NCBI GenBank assembly: GCA_004335835.1 | Contig: RWJK01001062.1 | Span: 1-64,000 of the forward strand | DNA length: 64,000 nt | Origin: Scenedesmus sp. ARA3 | Lineage: Eukaryota > Chlorophyta > Chlorophyceae > Sphaeropleales > Scenedesmaceae | Reading direction: 5' to 3' | Part shown: piece by piece, positions 43,906 through 55,717 of the stretch | How positions within the stretch are numbered: position 1 is the stretch's first letter | Layout: every line of letters starts with the position of its first letter | The notes under the pieces: model-generated | The model's input: the letters and a program-made list of their open reading frames with translations, nothing else | The model's database searches: none | What the model was told of the DNA's origin: nothing | Made by a program: the position numbers and the translations under genes

Positions 43906-44513
43906 GGCATCGTAGTGGCATGTGTTGATGTTGTACGTGCTGGCACGCCACACTAGAACATGATCAGTCCTGGTTGTGCTGTTACAACCTGGTTGTGCTG
44001 TTACAAAGGGCACATGCGCCAGCAGTGGAGCCTGCCAGTGCTCTAGAGCTGCTGGCAGGCTCCTGCTGATTGCTGATGGATCAAGTGGTTGCCCAATGAC
44101 CCTTGTCATCGGAGGAATGACACGAGGGGCGGTGAAGGTGTAGTGAGTGTAACTCTTCATCTCAAAAGGTTCAAAAGTTCTGGCCAGACTTCTTAGAGTG
44201 CTGTCATTTCACTGCCCTGCGTGCTGCAAGAGGATTTAATGAGTTGTTTGCATGCTGCGTTGCTGCTGCGGTGCCAGCAACAAGGGCGAGCACCTTGACC
44301 GCTCTCAGCGGGTGGCAGCAGTGATGCAAGCCGTGTACAGCGGTTCATATCAAGATGGTGCAGCAGCCTGGATCTTGCAGCAGTTGCAGCAAGCTGCCGC
44401 CTGTACACTCATCTTCGTTTGCATCGTGCTAACAACGCAAGCTGTAGTATCATCTTCAGACAGCCGTTCAGTCCTCACCCTCAACTCAAACGCCAGCAAC
44501 AGGTACTGCCAAG

Positions 44514-45059
44514 CAGGGGTGTGCCGTTTCACTTTTCGAAATTTCAACCCATGAAATTTCACTGAAATTACACTGAAAATTTCATCGACGTGACCCTCCA
44601 CTGCGCATGACTGAAAAAATGAAAAGGGTGTTTCACCACTGCTGCACCCCTGCTGCAGCAGCTACAGCAGCTGCAGGCACCTCTAATAGAGCCTATTAGT
44701 ACATCTGACGCTTGAAAGGTGTCGATCACTTGTTACAGAGTACGTTGTGCCATGTAGCTCACACCCTCCCTGCTGCCAGCACTGCTGCTACTGTCAACAG
44801 CTCTTGCAACAGCCAGCACTGCCTGCTCTCTGCAAGTAACGAGCAGACATCGATATATATGTCTTCGTACTAGTACCAATGCTTGTATGTGCGATAAATC
44901 GAAGTAAGAGCGACGAGCAGCAATATAGCAGTGCAACAAAACTCCCGCCCTGCCTGCCTTTTCATTTTTTCACTTTCAAGGTGAAATTACTGAAAATTTC
45001 ATTTTTTCTGTGAAATTGCTTTCACGGACCCCCAAAACACTGAAAAGGCACACCCCTGC
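44514..45059. mobile_element. hAT-like non-autonomous DNA transposon (MITE)
   Basis: The left end begins CAGGGGTGTGCC and the right end is its reverse complement GGCACACCCCTG, typical of hAT-superfamily termini. The 8-base sequence CTGCCAAG lies immediately before the left end (44506-44513) and again at 45060-45067, right after the right end (one extra C at 45059), matching the 7-8 base target duplication of hAT elements. The inside is about 546 bases, AT-richer than its surroundings, with subterminal GAAATTTCA/TGAAATTTC motifs in both orientations and no transposase frame. Confidence 0.85.
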
Positions 45060-45189
45060 CTGCCAAGTTTGAAAGTAACGTAACATGTAACTAGTAACTT
45101 GTGTACACTCAGCACTTGCTCTCAGTCAAGTACAGCATCCTTACGTGAGCAAAGCGTACGTGGTGTGATTGTTTCAGCATTGACACGTC

Positions 45190-46621
45190 ATGTTGTCTAC
45201 TTTGAAGCACACTTTTGCAGCGCTGTTCAGTGCTACCGAGAACTCATCCCCACACATCGACAAACAGACATCGCAGTCGCGCAGGATGAACATAGAGGCC
45301 CCTTCGTACCTTATTAATGCTGTCGAAGCCCTGGACGAGGGGCTGTGGGGCCAGTTTCTGCTGCCCAAGCTGCTAGCCAACAAGACAGCAGCAGCGTTTG
45401 CCAGCAGCTGCAGGTGCTGATCTCCTTTGCAGGACAGCAGCAATGTTGCAGTCGTGCAATCCTGAGCTATGTGTAGCGCAAATGAATGATCCTTAGAGTC
45501 ATGCTGCCTACAATTTCTGTTGCTACACTTCTGCAATGACACTCGAAAGCCACCTTGTCAGCTGCAACAACAAGCACAGCCATCTGGATCTGCAAAGCAG
45601 CAAGCGCAACGCCAGGGCTGGAATAAGAGGATCAAAGGCAACTTTGAAAGTGCAATTCAGGCGGCTGATGCATCTCATGTCTTTGCAGCAAGCTGTGTCA
45701 GGTCTGCAGGAGCCAGCAGCAGGTGAGCGCTGATGCATTGCTACGCAAGGCCGCACGATTCATCAAGCAGGCTGCATGCGTCTGGGTAGTCTATGGTTCT
45801 CAACTCTTCGAGCCAGCACTGCAGCTTCAATGCTTACAGAAGCAGCAAAATGCTGAGCTTTCAGAAGCACATGCACGGTTGCCACAGCTTGCGCTTGCCC
45901 CATGCCACTGCCCTACTGGCTGCATCTTCTGCAAGCGCAAGACAGGCTTGCTTGTCATACAGCAGTCACTCCTTCAGAAGCTAGCCCAGGCACTATGCCC
46001 ACAACATAAGAATATAAACTGCACTGTACTGCCAATGCCTGCAACTTACCTGCGATGAAATCTTACATTGCAGCATCTGCAGCTTCTGGGGCATCACTTC
46101 AACATGCCAACAGATGAGCTGTCAAGGCTACTGACGAGATACCCTGCAGTGAAAAGCATCTGCTGTCCCACAAACAGCGACTATGCACCGATGTGCATGG
46201 GCATGCACGTGCTTGCCAACAGGTGAACTTTAAACTATGCTGCGTATGTCCTGCACATTTCTGGAAGATGCGTATGCATGTGAGCATGTAGAGGCGACCC
46301 GCAGGCAGAGCGAGACCTGGTACTGTTTGATGTGCTGAGCATTGCTGTATGAAAGCAGCAGCCGTATGGATGCAGCAGGGTGAGAAAGTCATTGGGGCTG
46401 CTGTGCCAAACGTCTGCGCTTGAATTGCTGCTGCGGATGCTTGACAAACGCTCCCTTGCATTGCGTGAAGGCATTGTCCTTGCTGTTGGACAGCTCTGCC
46501 ACCGCCGCAAGTGGCATTTAAGGCTTGAGTCAGTGATGTGTTGTACCTTGAAGAGGAACCACTTGTATCTAATCGCATGCTGACAGGAGGCATGCCACGT
46601 GCTGCAATAGGACAGAGCTGT

Positions 46622-46654
<33 letters not shown>

Positions 46655-48650
46655 GCAGGCTGCCGCGCCTATGCAGCTTGGAGGTGCAAGCGGTTGAAGA
46701 TTACGCGGCAGCCGCAGATCACATGGCGATAATTGTCAACACAGCACGGCTACAGGTGAAATCAATGGATTTGCGTGCCGGTGCTGTTACTGTACGCTGT
46801 CCTAGCTTGCGGATGTTCTTCATATTGTGCGTCCCGCAGGCTGGGCATATCACTGTATGGCTGCAGTTCCATCACCCTGCCAGGATAGCTGCAGCTGCTA
46901 CCACCGACTGTACATCCATGCTAATACCCTCGTCAGCGCCACCAAGAGCATTCCAACACCCATCGCGCTGCCTGCTGCAGCTGCCAGGCCTGTCTACCCT
47001 GATCCTAGACATGGAAGGCGTGGGCAACGAGCCATGGGCGGGTCGAGACATCGCCTGGCGGGCCATTGCGCTTATGCCAAACCTCAGCAAGCTCATAGTG
47101 AAGTTCAGGGATCCGGATGATGACGAGTCCTGGATCTACCTGAGTGACCTGTCAGCGCTGCAGCCACTTGGAGGCAGGCTGCAGCACTTGGAGGTCTGCT
47201 GTGGAGCGCTGCACTCTGATGCGCTGCAGAACTTCACGTTTCTAAGCGGCCTTACAGGTAGGCCAAGTAGAGGGCCAGCTTTGCCGCTGTCATGTGCGCA
47301 GGCGCTGCAGCCAATTCAAATTTGCCATCACTTTGTTGACAACAAGACACATGGACCAGCCGATTGGCGGTAGAGTACAGCAGTACTTGGAGGGCTGTAG
47401 TAACACCCAGTGATACACCACTGCAGTGTGGTGTGCGGCAGAGCTTTGAGTTCGCCATCGCCGTGCGCAGGCGCTGCATTTCTGACGCCGCCGTGCACTA
47501 TGCAATTCTGACCCCGCCTTGCACTTGCTGCTCATGTGCCGTGTGTCTGGCTGCGGCTGCTGCCTTGTTTGTTATTGCGCTTTCTGCGGGGCTGACAGCG
47601 CTGCACCTGCTCCTGTGCAGCTGGGCAGGCATGACAGCCATCAGCGCGCTCACGCTCCTCTGCAGCTTGACACTTGATGCGGCCGAGCTCCCGGAGGGTG
47701 TGTTGGTGCTGGAGGCAGATGAGGAGCCTGTGAATGCAGCGCTGGCGCAGCTGGCCAGCTTACAGGATCTGCTGCTGGTGGCTGTGGATGTTGAGGCGCC
47801 CGCTGCGTTCCTTACAGGTGGGCTGCGGGGAGCGTGCCAGAGCACTGCGCAGGGCACTCTGAGAACGCCTGGGGGTGGCAGTACGACTGATGCAGTACTG
47901 ATGCAGCACTGATGACAGTGCCCCATCAGCGACCAATCAGTACTGCATCAGCAAATGCACGTTTTCAGAGTGGGGGCAGTGAAGTGCTGATGCCTGCGGG
48001 GAGCGGAGAACCAAGTTGTGTTGCCGACCACACCAGATTTCTTTTGGTGGGCGTGCGTGCGCTAGTGATGTTTGGAGAGGCTGTTGACCTTGGGATTCCA
48101 GATGTGCTCTGGGGGCCTTGCGGGCGTCAGTGATGTCTTCAACTTGAGCTCCTTCATGCCAGCTCTGCATCGTGCGTGGGCTGTGCAGTTTTGTACGCAT
48201 GCTTGCCAGTACAGCACTTGCAGAACATGTTACTTTGCTGCGGGTCTGCACTGCATGCTGTGCGCAGGGCTGTCACGCCTCACGCGGCTTGAGCTGGCCG
48301 CCACACAAGATGCAGCTCTTGCAGGAATATCAGCAGCACCTCAGCTGCGGGCTCTGATGCTGCACTTCCACGGCTTGCGCGCTTACTCGCCTCCTCCCGC
48401 AAGCCTCGAAGGCTGCTCTGCAGCAGGCTTGATCAGTTTGACCGCGTTGACCGCGCTGTCGCAGCTGCATCTGGACCAGGTGGAAGGCAAGGGGTTGGAT
48501 GAAGAGGAATGGCGGCAGCTGCTGTCTGCGCTGCGCCATGTACGGGAAGTCAGTTTCACCTGCCGGGCAGGCGAAGCGGAGGCCGCTGCGGCAGCTTGGT
48601 GCAGCTTGAAGACGCACAAGCCCGCAGCTGTGATGTTTCAAAGCTTCTGA
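45190..48650 (+). CDS. Leucine-rich-repeat-like protein with an F-box-like N-terminus
   Basis: The C-terminal exons join in phase: 46074-46222, 46659-46755, 46981-47257, 47599-47817 and 48268-48650 (stop). They contain repeated Leu-rich blades: LPRLCSLEVQAVEDY, LPGLSTLILDMEGVG, GRLQHLEVCCGALHSDAL, SALTLLCSLTLDAAELP, LSRLTRLELAATQDAALAGI and LTALSQLHLDQVEGKGL. Three boundaries fall in the same phase at a Gly codon after FLSGLT, FLT or an equivalent, suggesting repeat-wise exon gain. Upstream, an exon ending 45413 (ALDEGLWGQFLLPKLLAN ... AAFASSC) resembles the F-box-like start of algal LRR proteins, and one at 45562-45722 may follow. The link between 45722 and 46074 is unresolved. Such proteins often act as ligase adaptors, but that role is not shown here. 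Unlike its neighbours, the gene has no evident exon copies in its introns. Confidence 0.72.
47855..47985. repeat. Imperfect inverted repeat in an LRR-gene intron
   Basis: GATGCAGTACTGAT (about 47889-47902) is the reverse complement of ATCAGTACTGCATC at 47937-47950. Farther out, CACTCTGAGAACG (about 47857-47869) pairs with CGTTTTCAGAGTG (47961-47973) with one mismatch. The arms enclose a loop of about 30 bases, forming a long hairpin. A foldback element or small-RNA precursor are possible. Confidence 0.6.
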
Positions 48651-50492
48651 GCTGCAGTTCTCCAGGATCAAATCATCTGCCTCTTGTGGAAACAGTGGTT
48701 TGCTGGAGGGGAGCGGCCGGCATCGTGGAAGTGTCTATGTCAGGTGAGGCAGTGGCAGCGTGAGCGATGCTATGCAGACACATCAGCTGCAAGCAGGGAT
48801 GCACTGCAGTGACCTCCATGGTCCCAGCAATGTTGTGCAGGTGTTTTTGACAGCAACCTGCACATTTGTTTCCAGCTGCTCTTCCTTTTCGTGGTGGATG
48901 CGCGTACATCAGAGCAGCGGCCGCATGCTGCACTTGCAGTGCTGCATGTTGAGCTTTCCGTAACACCTGTTGCATGGTGGATTGGTCTGGTTTGGGCGAG
49001 TTGTCAGTGTATTGTTCTCGTGCACTATGCAGGTCTGCTGCGGCTGCATGAGGCGTGGCTTCTTCTTGCTGCGTGGGCATCACCCACCCCCTCAGGTTCT
49101 GCTGAACCCCAAAGTATCTGCGCCTGTTAGTCAGCAGGTAGGCTGTCTGCGAAGTCGAATCCCAGTGCACATGCCCTTCTTGCGTTGCGGAGATTATTGG
49201 CAGAGTGTTGTCAAACTATGTGATGCACGTAAGGCATCAGCCGAGCTGTGTTGGTTCTTTGGGTTTTCTTGCCACGCCGTGCAGCAGCTGTCAATGAAGC
49301 TGTGGCTGCCTGAGTCAGATCTGCGACTTGCAACAACGCGGATGCTCTGAAGTGCTTATGTTGACTAATTAGAGCCCTCTCGTGTACTACTGGCTGCGTA
49401 TCCACGCGAGCAAGCATGCTCGGTCGCAACCTTGGCAGGCCGTGTGCGGGCACTCGCACGCAGAGCTCGAGACACCCTCGCATCGCTTTCAATCGCAGAA
49501 CCGCTGTACGTGTGGATGCGTTCAAGGGGTCAGAAGCCGGGAGGCCTGCTGCAGCAGCAGTGCAATGTATTGCACCGAGCAACGACCTGCACATGACAGA
49601 GCAGGCCATCATCACTTTTGGCCAGGTGAACTTGCAAGTTGTTTGCCTGAAGTTAATTTGATCGACATTGCACCGGCTGCATGGAGCTTGATGCCACAGC
49701 TGCCGCAACCTACGCATTGTCAGGGCACAGTGCACAGTTGCGCGCATTGCACACATGCGCACAGTGCACGCAGCACTGTCACATGCACCTCTTGCACAGC
49801 AGTGCATTTGGACATTGCGCCTTCACCTGTTTGGGTGTCATACCTGCTTTAAACTGTCATGGACAAGCATGCATTGCGGCATGTGCATATCAGCTGCTGC
49901 TTGTGCAGAGCCTGCCGCATCCACCATGTGCGGCTTTTTCAGGGAAGCTGCATGATCTGGAGAATGCTGCAGGCCTTCAGGATGCATCAGCTCCTTCAAC
50001 AGGGTCTCACCATGTGGCCATGTTGACATAGTTTCGCTTCCTGCATGTTCTGGTGGATGCTGCAGGCCTTCATAACGCACGAGCTGCACAGGAAGGTGAA
50101 CAGCAAGCTGGGCTGTGAGCAGGAACTGTTTGCAGGTGGGCTGAGTGCAGCAATGAACTGTGCCTGCAGCACTTGCATGATTCGGCGCAATGCAACCTGT
50201 TATTTGTGCAGATAGCGTTTGTTGGACAGTATTGCGGCGTCTGCTTCTCGGTTGAAGCTGCTGTCGTGCGGCGCCTGTGCTACAATCTTCAAAGTGTGCT
50301 GCTGCCCGCATACAACAGCTCACATTTTTACCAACACAAGTGTGTGTGGTGATTGCGCGGTGGGTGACTGTGCTGCTGCTGGTCTTGCTGCCACTCGATT
50401 GGGTGTTCATGTTCCAGCAGCTTCATGCTGGCACTGCAGCACATGCTTCCACCAACCTGCACCTCTGCTGCTGCCGCTGGCGCTTCTCTGCC

Positions 50493-50539
<47 letters not shown>

Positions 50540-50541
50540 AG
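48651..50541. other. Unassigned region upstream of the acetyltransferase exons
   Basis: No family is recognised. The first acetyltransferase exon I can define begins in mid-codon, so at least one 5' exon must lie here on the plus strand; candidates around 49900-50280 were not convincing. A (CTG)14 run (50497-50538) ends the region and reads directly into the CAG acceptor of that exon. Confidence 0.4.
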
Positions 50542-51903
50542 GAATCAGCCGCCTCATGCTGGACAGCTTCCCAGATGAGCCTGTGCTGTATGTATCAGAG
50601 CAGGGCCCTGCACATGCTGCTGCGGTGCTGCTCAGCAGCAGCCAGGAGGCACAGCTGGTGGCGCTGCAGCAGCAGCTGGACTTTGGGGTCATCCCAGGCA
50701 CCCTGCAGATGCTGCAGGTGGGCGCTGTTCGTGGTTCATGGCTGGTTTTGTACATATTCTGACTAGCAGGTTTGCGCCGATGCAGTGCATGGTATTGTAG
50801 CGTGGTGCATGCGCTGGAGAATGTACCTGTGTTGTTTTAATGGACGCCGCAGCAGTGCTGCTGAGCAGCAGCCAGGAGGCGCGGCTGGTGGCGTCCATTA
50901 CAGTAGCAGCTTGACTTTGGGGTCATCTCAGGCAGATGCTGCAGGTGCGAGCTGTGTATCGTTTTGCAAAGGGCCTGATTTGCAGTGCAGCAGCAGCTGG
51001 ATTTTGGGATCATCCCGAGAACGGTGCAGATGCTGCAGGTGTGAGATCTTGATGGTGTGGCAAGATTTGCTGGTTTGTTACAGACAGCAGTGATGATTGT
51101 TGAGTAGCAGCTTGGCAGCCATGCGGTGCATGTGATTGTTGTGTATTGCATGCACTGTGCTGGCACAGCACTGCCAGACGTTGGGTATAGACATCCTCAA
51201 GGCTCCATTTCAGTAAAAGTGCCTGCACTGCTGTTGGTCTGCATCCATGCTCGCTCTGCAGGTCATCCCGCAGAGCCGCCTGCCCATCATGATGTCGGCC
51301 TTCCGCTCCCTGCCCTGTTAGCTGACATGGCTGCTGCAATCGATCAATGCTGCATGCGCTCACTCTGCAGGCCATCCCGCAGAGCAGCCTGCCCATCATC
51401 ATGGCTGCATTCCGCTCCCTGTCCTGTTAGCTGGCATGGCTGCTGCAATCGATCAATGCTGCATGCGCTCACTCTGCGGGCCATCCTGCAGAGCAGCCTG
51501 CCCATCATCATGGCTGCATTCCGCTCCCTGCCCTGTTAGCTGGCATGGCTGCTGCAATCAATCAATGCTGCATGCGCTCACTCTGCAGGCCATCCCGCAG
51601 AGCAGCATGCCCATCATTATGGCTGCCTTTCGCACCCTACACGAAGCCGGCACTGCTGCAATGCACTCAGCAGGCCACAGCCACTTCCTCAAGCTCATGC
51701 TGCTTGCTGCAAGGCCTGAAGCACAGGGCAATGGTTTAGGCAGTGCGGTTTTAGATGCTGCGGTGGCAGCAGCAGATGCGCGGCGGCTGCCGCTGTATCT
51801 GGAGGCTGCAAATGAGGGGCTGGTGCCGATGTATAAGCGGTATGGGTTTAAGGCGGTGGGGCGGTTGGACGTGATGACACTGATGGTGCGGGAGCGGCTT
51901 TGA
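50542..51903 (+). CDS. GNAT-family N-acetyltransferase
   Basis: Exons 50542-50717 and 51589-51903 join in phase; the start lies upstream and is not identified. The first exon (ISRLMLDSFPDEPVLYVSEQ) looks like the N-terminal helix region of the fold. The second holds the acetyl-CoA site: KLMLLAARPEAQGNGLGSAV, that is, beta-4 followed by the Q-x-x-G-x-G/A pyrophosphate loop (QGNGLGS), then a helix, LPLYLEAANEGLVPMY and the terminal YKRYGFKAVG typical of GNAT enzymes that acetylate small molecules or protein N-termini. The substrate cannot be told. The stop TGA is at 51901-51903; a possible TGTAA signal lies at 52107. The intron holds partial copies of both exons. Confidence 0.83.
50855..51540 (+). 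repeat. Partial copies of both GNAT exons in their shared intron
   Basis: Copies of the 3' end of the first exon (SSSQEA; QQQLDFGVI plus donor) lie at about 50855-50945 and 50985-51040. Copies of the 5' end of the second (CAG|ATCCCGCAGAGC, reading IPQSSLPIIMAAFRSL, then C and stop) lie at about 51261, 51370 and 51481, about 110 bases apart, before the intact exon at 51589. The three copies share a TGT TAG end not found in the intact exon. Confidence 0.93.
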
Positions 51904-52307
51904 TTGAAACAAGCAGTTGTGCTGTGCATATTGCAGTTTTTTTCAAAGGAAATGGTGCTTGGCTGTGATTGGCCGCTTCACATTGTGCCACTTTGGCATG
52001 TGTGCTGTCCATTGTTGCACTGGGTCTTTGCGTCAATCCTAAAATGAGCAGCACACGCGCTTGTCGTCCATGAACAATTGGAAGATGTTAGAGAAGAGCA
52101 GGCCGCTGTAATCGTCCAGCAGGATTACATGGTACTTATCAGCAGCGGGCCTTTTAACGCCGCAAAACGTAATGAATATTGATGCTACATATCTGTGCAT
52201 GTCGAAAGATTGCAGCGAAGCTATTCAGCTCGTAATGTTAGCACGTTGACACATCCTCGTACACGCGACCGGTTCCTTCAAAGGAACTGACGAATTCGTC
52301 AGTAACA
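51904..52307. other. Short intergenic region between GNAT and glutathione reductase genes
   Basis: AT-richer than its surroundings, with no coding signal. It contains a TGTAA at 52107-52111 (possible polyadenylation signal of the GNAT gene) and presumably the glutathione reductase promoter. Confidence 0.5.
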
Positions 52308-54257
52308 TTGGAAACGTTACACTTCGCTCTGGCCACATATGTGCAATCCTCCATGCAGCAGCCTCATACTGGATTAATGACCGCAGCAGCGTTGGTGACA
52401 AGGCATCGCACTATGCAGCTGCTACACAATCGTACGAGCGCCTGTTGCCCTGCAAAACGGGCGCAAGCACAGGCAGCACTAACTGCTCCCAGACCAGCCA
52501 TGAAGAGTGTCATGTCGCATCTGTGCAAGGCTGCAGCAATAGCAGGTGAGCGACTGCTGTGCACGTCCACCAAACCAGCAGTGAGGCGGCAGCAGCAGCA
52601 GCAGCAGTAGCAGCAGCAACAGCAGCAAGGGCAGCAGCAGCAGTACATCGACAATGCATGTGATGTTCAATTTAGATTGCAGCTGATGAAAGCTCCGTTG
52701 CAGCAGCAGAAGGAGCTGTAAGGTTTTTCATTTAGACTGAGAGAGGACCCACATGCAAGCCATTGCAGTGCAACTACCCGTTGTCTCGTCCAGAATGAGT
52801 GGGGTTCAACTGGCTAGTCTTTCGTATGGTGAAGCCTTTATGGGTTTATGCATGCTGAAACTTGATGGCGGTCTGCATCACATACTCACCACATAGCTGT
52901 CTTGTCCTGCAGGTTGCACCCGAGGAGCACTGGCACCAACAGCTGTAGCTGCCTGCCTCCGCTATGCAAGCAGCCGCGGCACATGCAACATCACTACAAG
53001 GGCTGCTACCCCAGGAGCCAATGGCAGCAGCAGCAGCAGCAGCTACGAGTATGATGCAGTCATCATTGGGGCAGGCAGTGCAGGCGTGCGCGCAGCAAGG
53101 ACGGCAGCAGAGAAGGGTGAGGTGGCAAAGGGCGGCGCGGACGGCACCTCAGGCAGCTTTCTGTCAATGCCATCAGCCTAGACAAAGTTTCTTTGCCTTG
53201 TGTGCCTGCCTGCATCTGTGCAGGTGCGCGTGTGGCAGTTGTTGAGCTGCCAATGGCTTTCTTATCATCTGCCGACAAGGGCGGCGTGGGCAGCACCTCA
53301 AGCAACGTTGTGTCACACAACTCACCTTGAACCCTATGCCTTTCCTTGCGCTGTGTTATCGCACTCCTTCACCAACTGCAACAGGTGCGCGCGTGGCAGT
53401 TGTCGAGCTGCCTATGGCTTTCTTATCATCTGCCGACAAGGGCGGCGTGGGCGGCACCTGCGTGCTGCGCGGCTGCGTGCCCAAAAAGCTGCTGCTGTTT
53501 GCAACGGAGTTCAAAAGCGAAATCGAATCTGCAAAGGGCTTTGGGTGAGTCTACTACACTGTGCAAGTGTATTGTGCTGTGTGGCTGTGCTGCGCGGCTG
53601 CGTGCTCAAAAAGCTGCTGCTGTTCCCAACAGAGTTCAACACGGAGATTGAGTCTGCAAAGGGCTTCGGGTGAGTGCTTTTGGTCGGTGCAGTGTCCCAA
53701 ATAGTGTGCCCAAGAAGCTGCTGCTGTTCGCAACGGGGTTCAAAAGCAACATTGAGTCTGTTAAGGGCTTTAGGTGGGTGATATGGGTGTAGTTTCTGGG
53801 CGACTCGAGGGTGCGCCAGCTGTTGAAGGAGTTACAGGTGCATTGTCTAGGCCAAGAGTCCATGCGGGTGGCCACAATCAGTGCCAGGCAATGTGTGTCC
53901 CGATAGTGGTGCAGCTGCACTTTCATGGTGCTGTAGACAGTGCTCCATGCACCAGACTGGTCCCCTCTTTTCACCATGCAACTGCTGCCTACGGCGCCAG
54001 AGCTGCCGCATCCTTGATTGCTGCTGCAGCAGCAGCATTTGCCACAAGGCTCGGAGTGGACTTCAAGTATGCATGAGCTGAGTTCTCTGCCACCTGTGCT
54101 GCTGCTGCTGCTGCTGCAATCGCTGCACTGCTCCAAGTGGACTGATGCCTGTTCGGGCGAGCTGGACTGGGGTGGCTTCATGGCAATCCTCAGGATTGTC
54201 AATGACAAAAAAGCTGGTACTCTGTCCACGTTCTGCTGCTGCTGCTGCTGCTGTTGA

Positions 54258-54293
<36 letters not shown>

Positions 54294-54890
54294 AGGTGGA
54301 CTGATGCCTCTGCTGGTGAGCTGGACTGGGGCTGCTTCATGGCAGCAGTTCAAATCCTGACAAAAAGCTGGTCCCCTTGTGCTTGTTCTGCCGCTGTTGC
54401 GCTGCTGCAGGTGGATTGGCGCCTCTGCTGGTGAGCTGGAATGGGGCATGTTCATGGCTTGTAACTGTTCTTTGGGCACGCAACAGTGCTCCTCTGCCAT
54501 GTGTACTACTGCTGCTACCGTTGCCGCTGCTGCTGCTGCTCCAGGTGGACTGATGCATCTGCTGGTGAGCTGGATTGGGGTGGCTTCATGGCTGCCAAGC
54601 GTGAGGAGCTGAGCCGCATCAACAAGGGCTACAAGGAGGGCCTGGACAGGTGTGATGCAAGCGCCATATTTGATTTATGACTCAACATATGACATATATC
54701 TGCTGGGCCGCACAGTCTCAGAGCTGAGCCGCATCAACAAGGGCTACAAGGAAGGCCTGGACAGGTAGGGGTTGCACATGCAGACACAAAAATGATTCGA
54801 GACGACACAACCATGGCCATACTTGGAACAGATACCCAATGCCACAGCTGCTGCCCTGTGCCTTGACCAAAGATCCCACACCAGCTTGAC

Positions 54891-54922
<32 letters not shown>

Positions 54923-55678
54923 TGCTGCTGTGCTGCTGCAGTGCGGGTGTGGAGCTGCTTGAAGGCAGGGGCGTGGTGAAGGGGCCGCATGAGGTGGATG
55001 TGGACGGCAGGAGCATCACAGTGAGCACAGTGGCAAAGTTAGACACAGGCTTCAGCCCTGCAGAAGCATTGCGTTGACACAACTGCACTGCCGGCATGGA
55101 GTTGGACGGCAGGAGCATCACAGTGAGAGCACAGCTGCTGATGGCCGCTGGGTTACGCAAGCTCCAGACTGCAGGCATTCGTCTCGGCTTCGGCTGAGAG
55201 CTGAGCTTTTTGATTTCCTGCGGCCAAATGCTTTGTACAAAGCAGTTTCCATTATTTGACTCCTACTGCTGTTCGGCGCACACTACAGTTTCAAGGACTT
55301 TTAATGCCTGGAGGACTTGCAGCAGGGCCTTGCAGCACGTGGAAACACCTCAGAAAAGGTTTTCACCCCCTGCTGCCTCTGCCGCTGCTGTGGCTGCTCC
55401 TGCTTCTGCTGCTGCTGCTGTGCAGACGTGCAACATTGTGATTGCTACTGGCGGCCAGCCTAGCCACATCCCCATCCCAGGGGCGGAACACGCCATCATC
55501 AGCGACCAGGTGGGAGCATTCAGAATGTCTGCATCCTTATAAAAAGCTTTTGCACTGCATCTGTGGCGTCTAGCGCTGTTCTGATCAGCCACATCCCCAT
55601 CCCAGGAGCAGAGCACGCCATAATCAGCGACCAGGTAATGCATATATGTAGTGCTGCAGCAGCAGCGGTCGCGGTGCT

Positions 55679-55717
<39 letters not shown>

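Noticed and set aside
54108..54500. Upstream [12 protein letters not shown] copies as separate glutathione reductase pseudogenes
   Set aside because: They are single-exon fragments in one intron with flanking intron sequence copied, so local tandem duplication explains them better than gene duplication or retrocopy.
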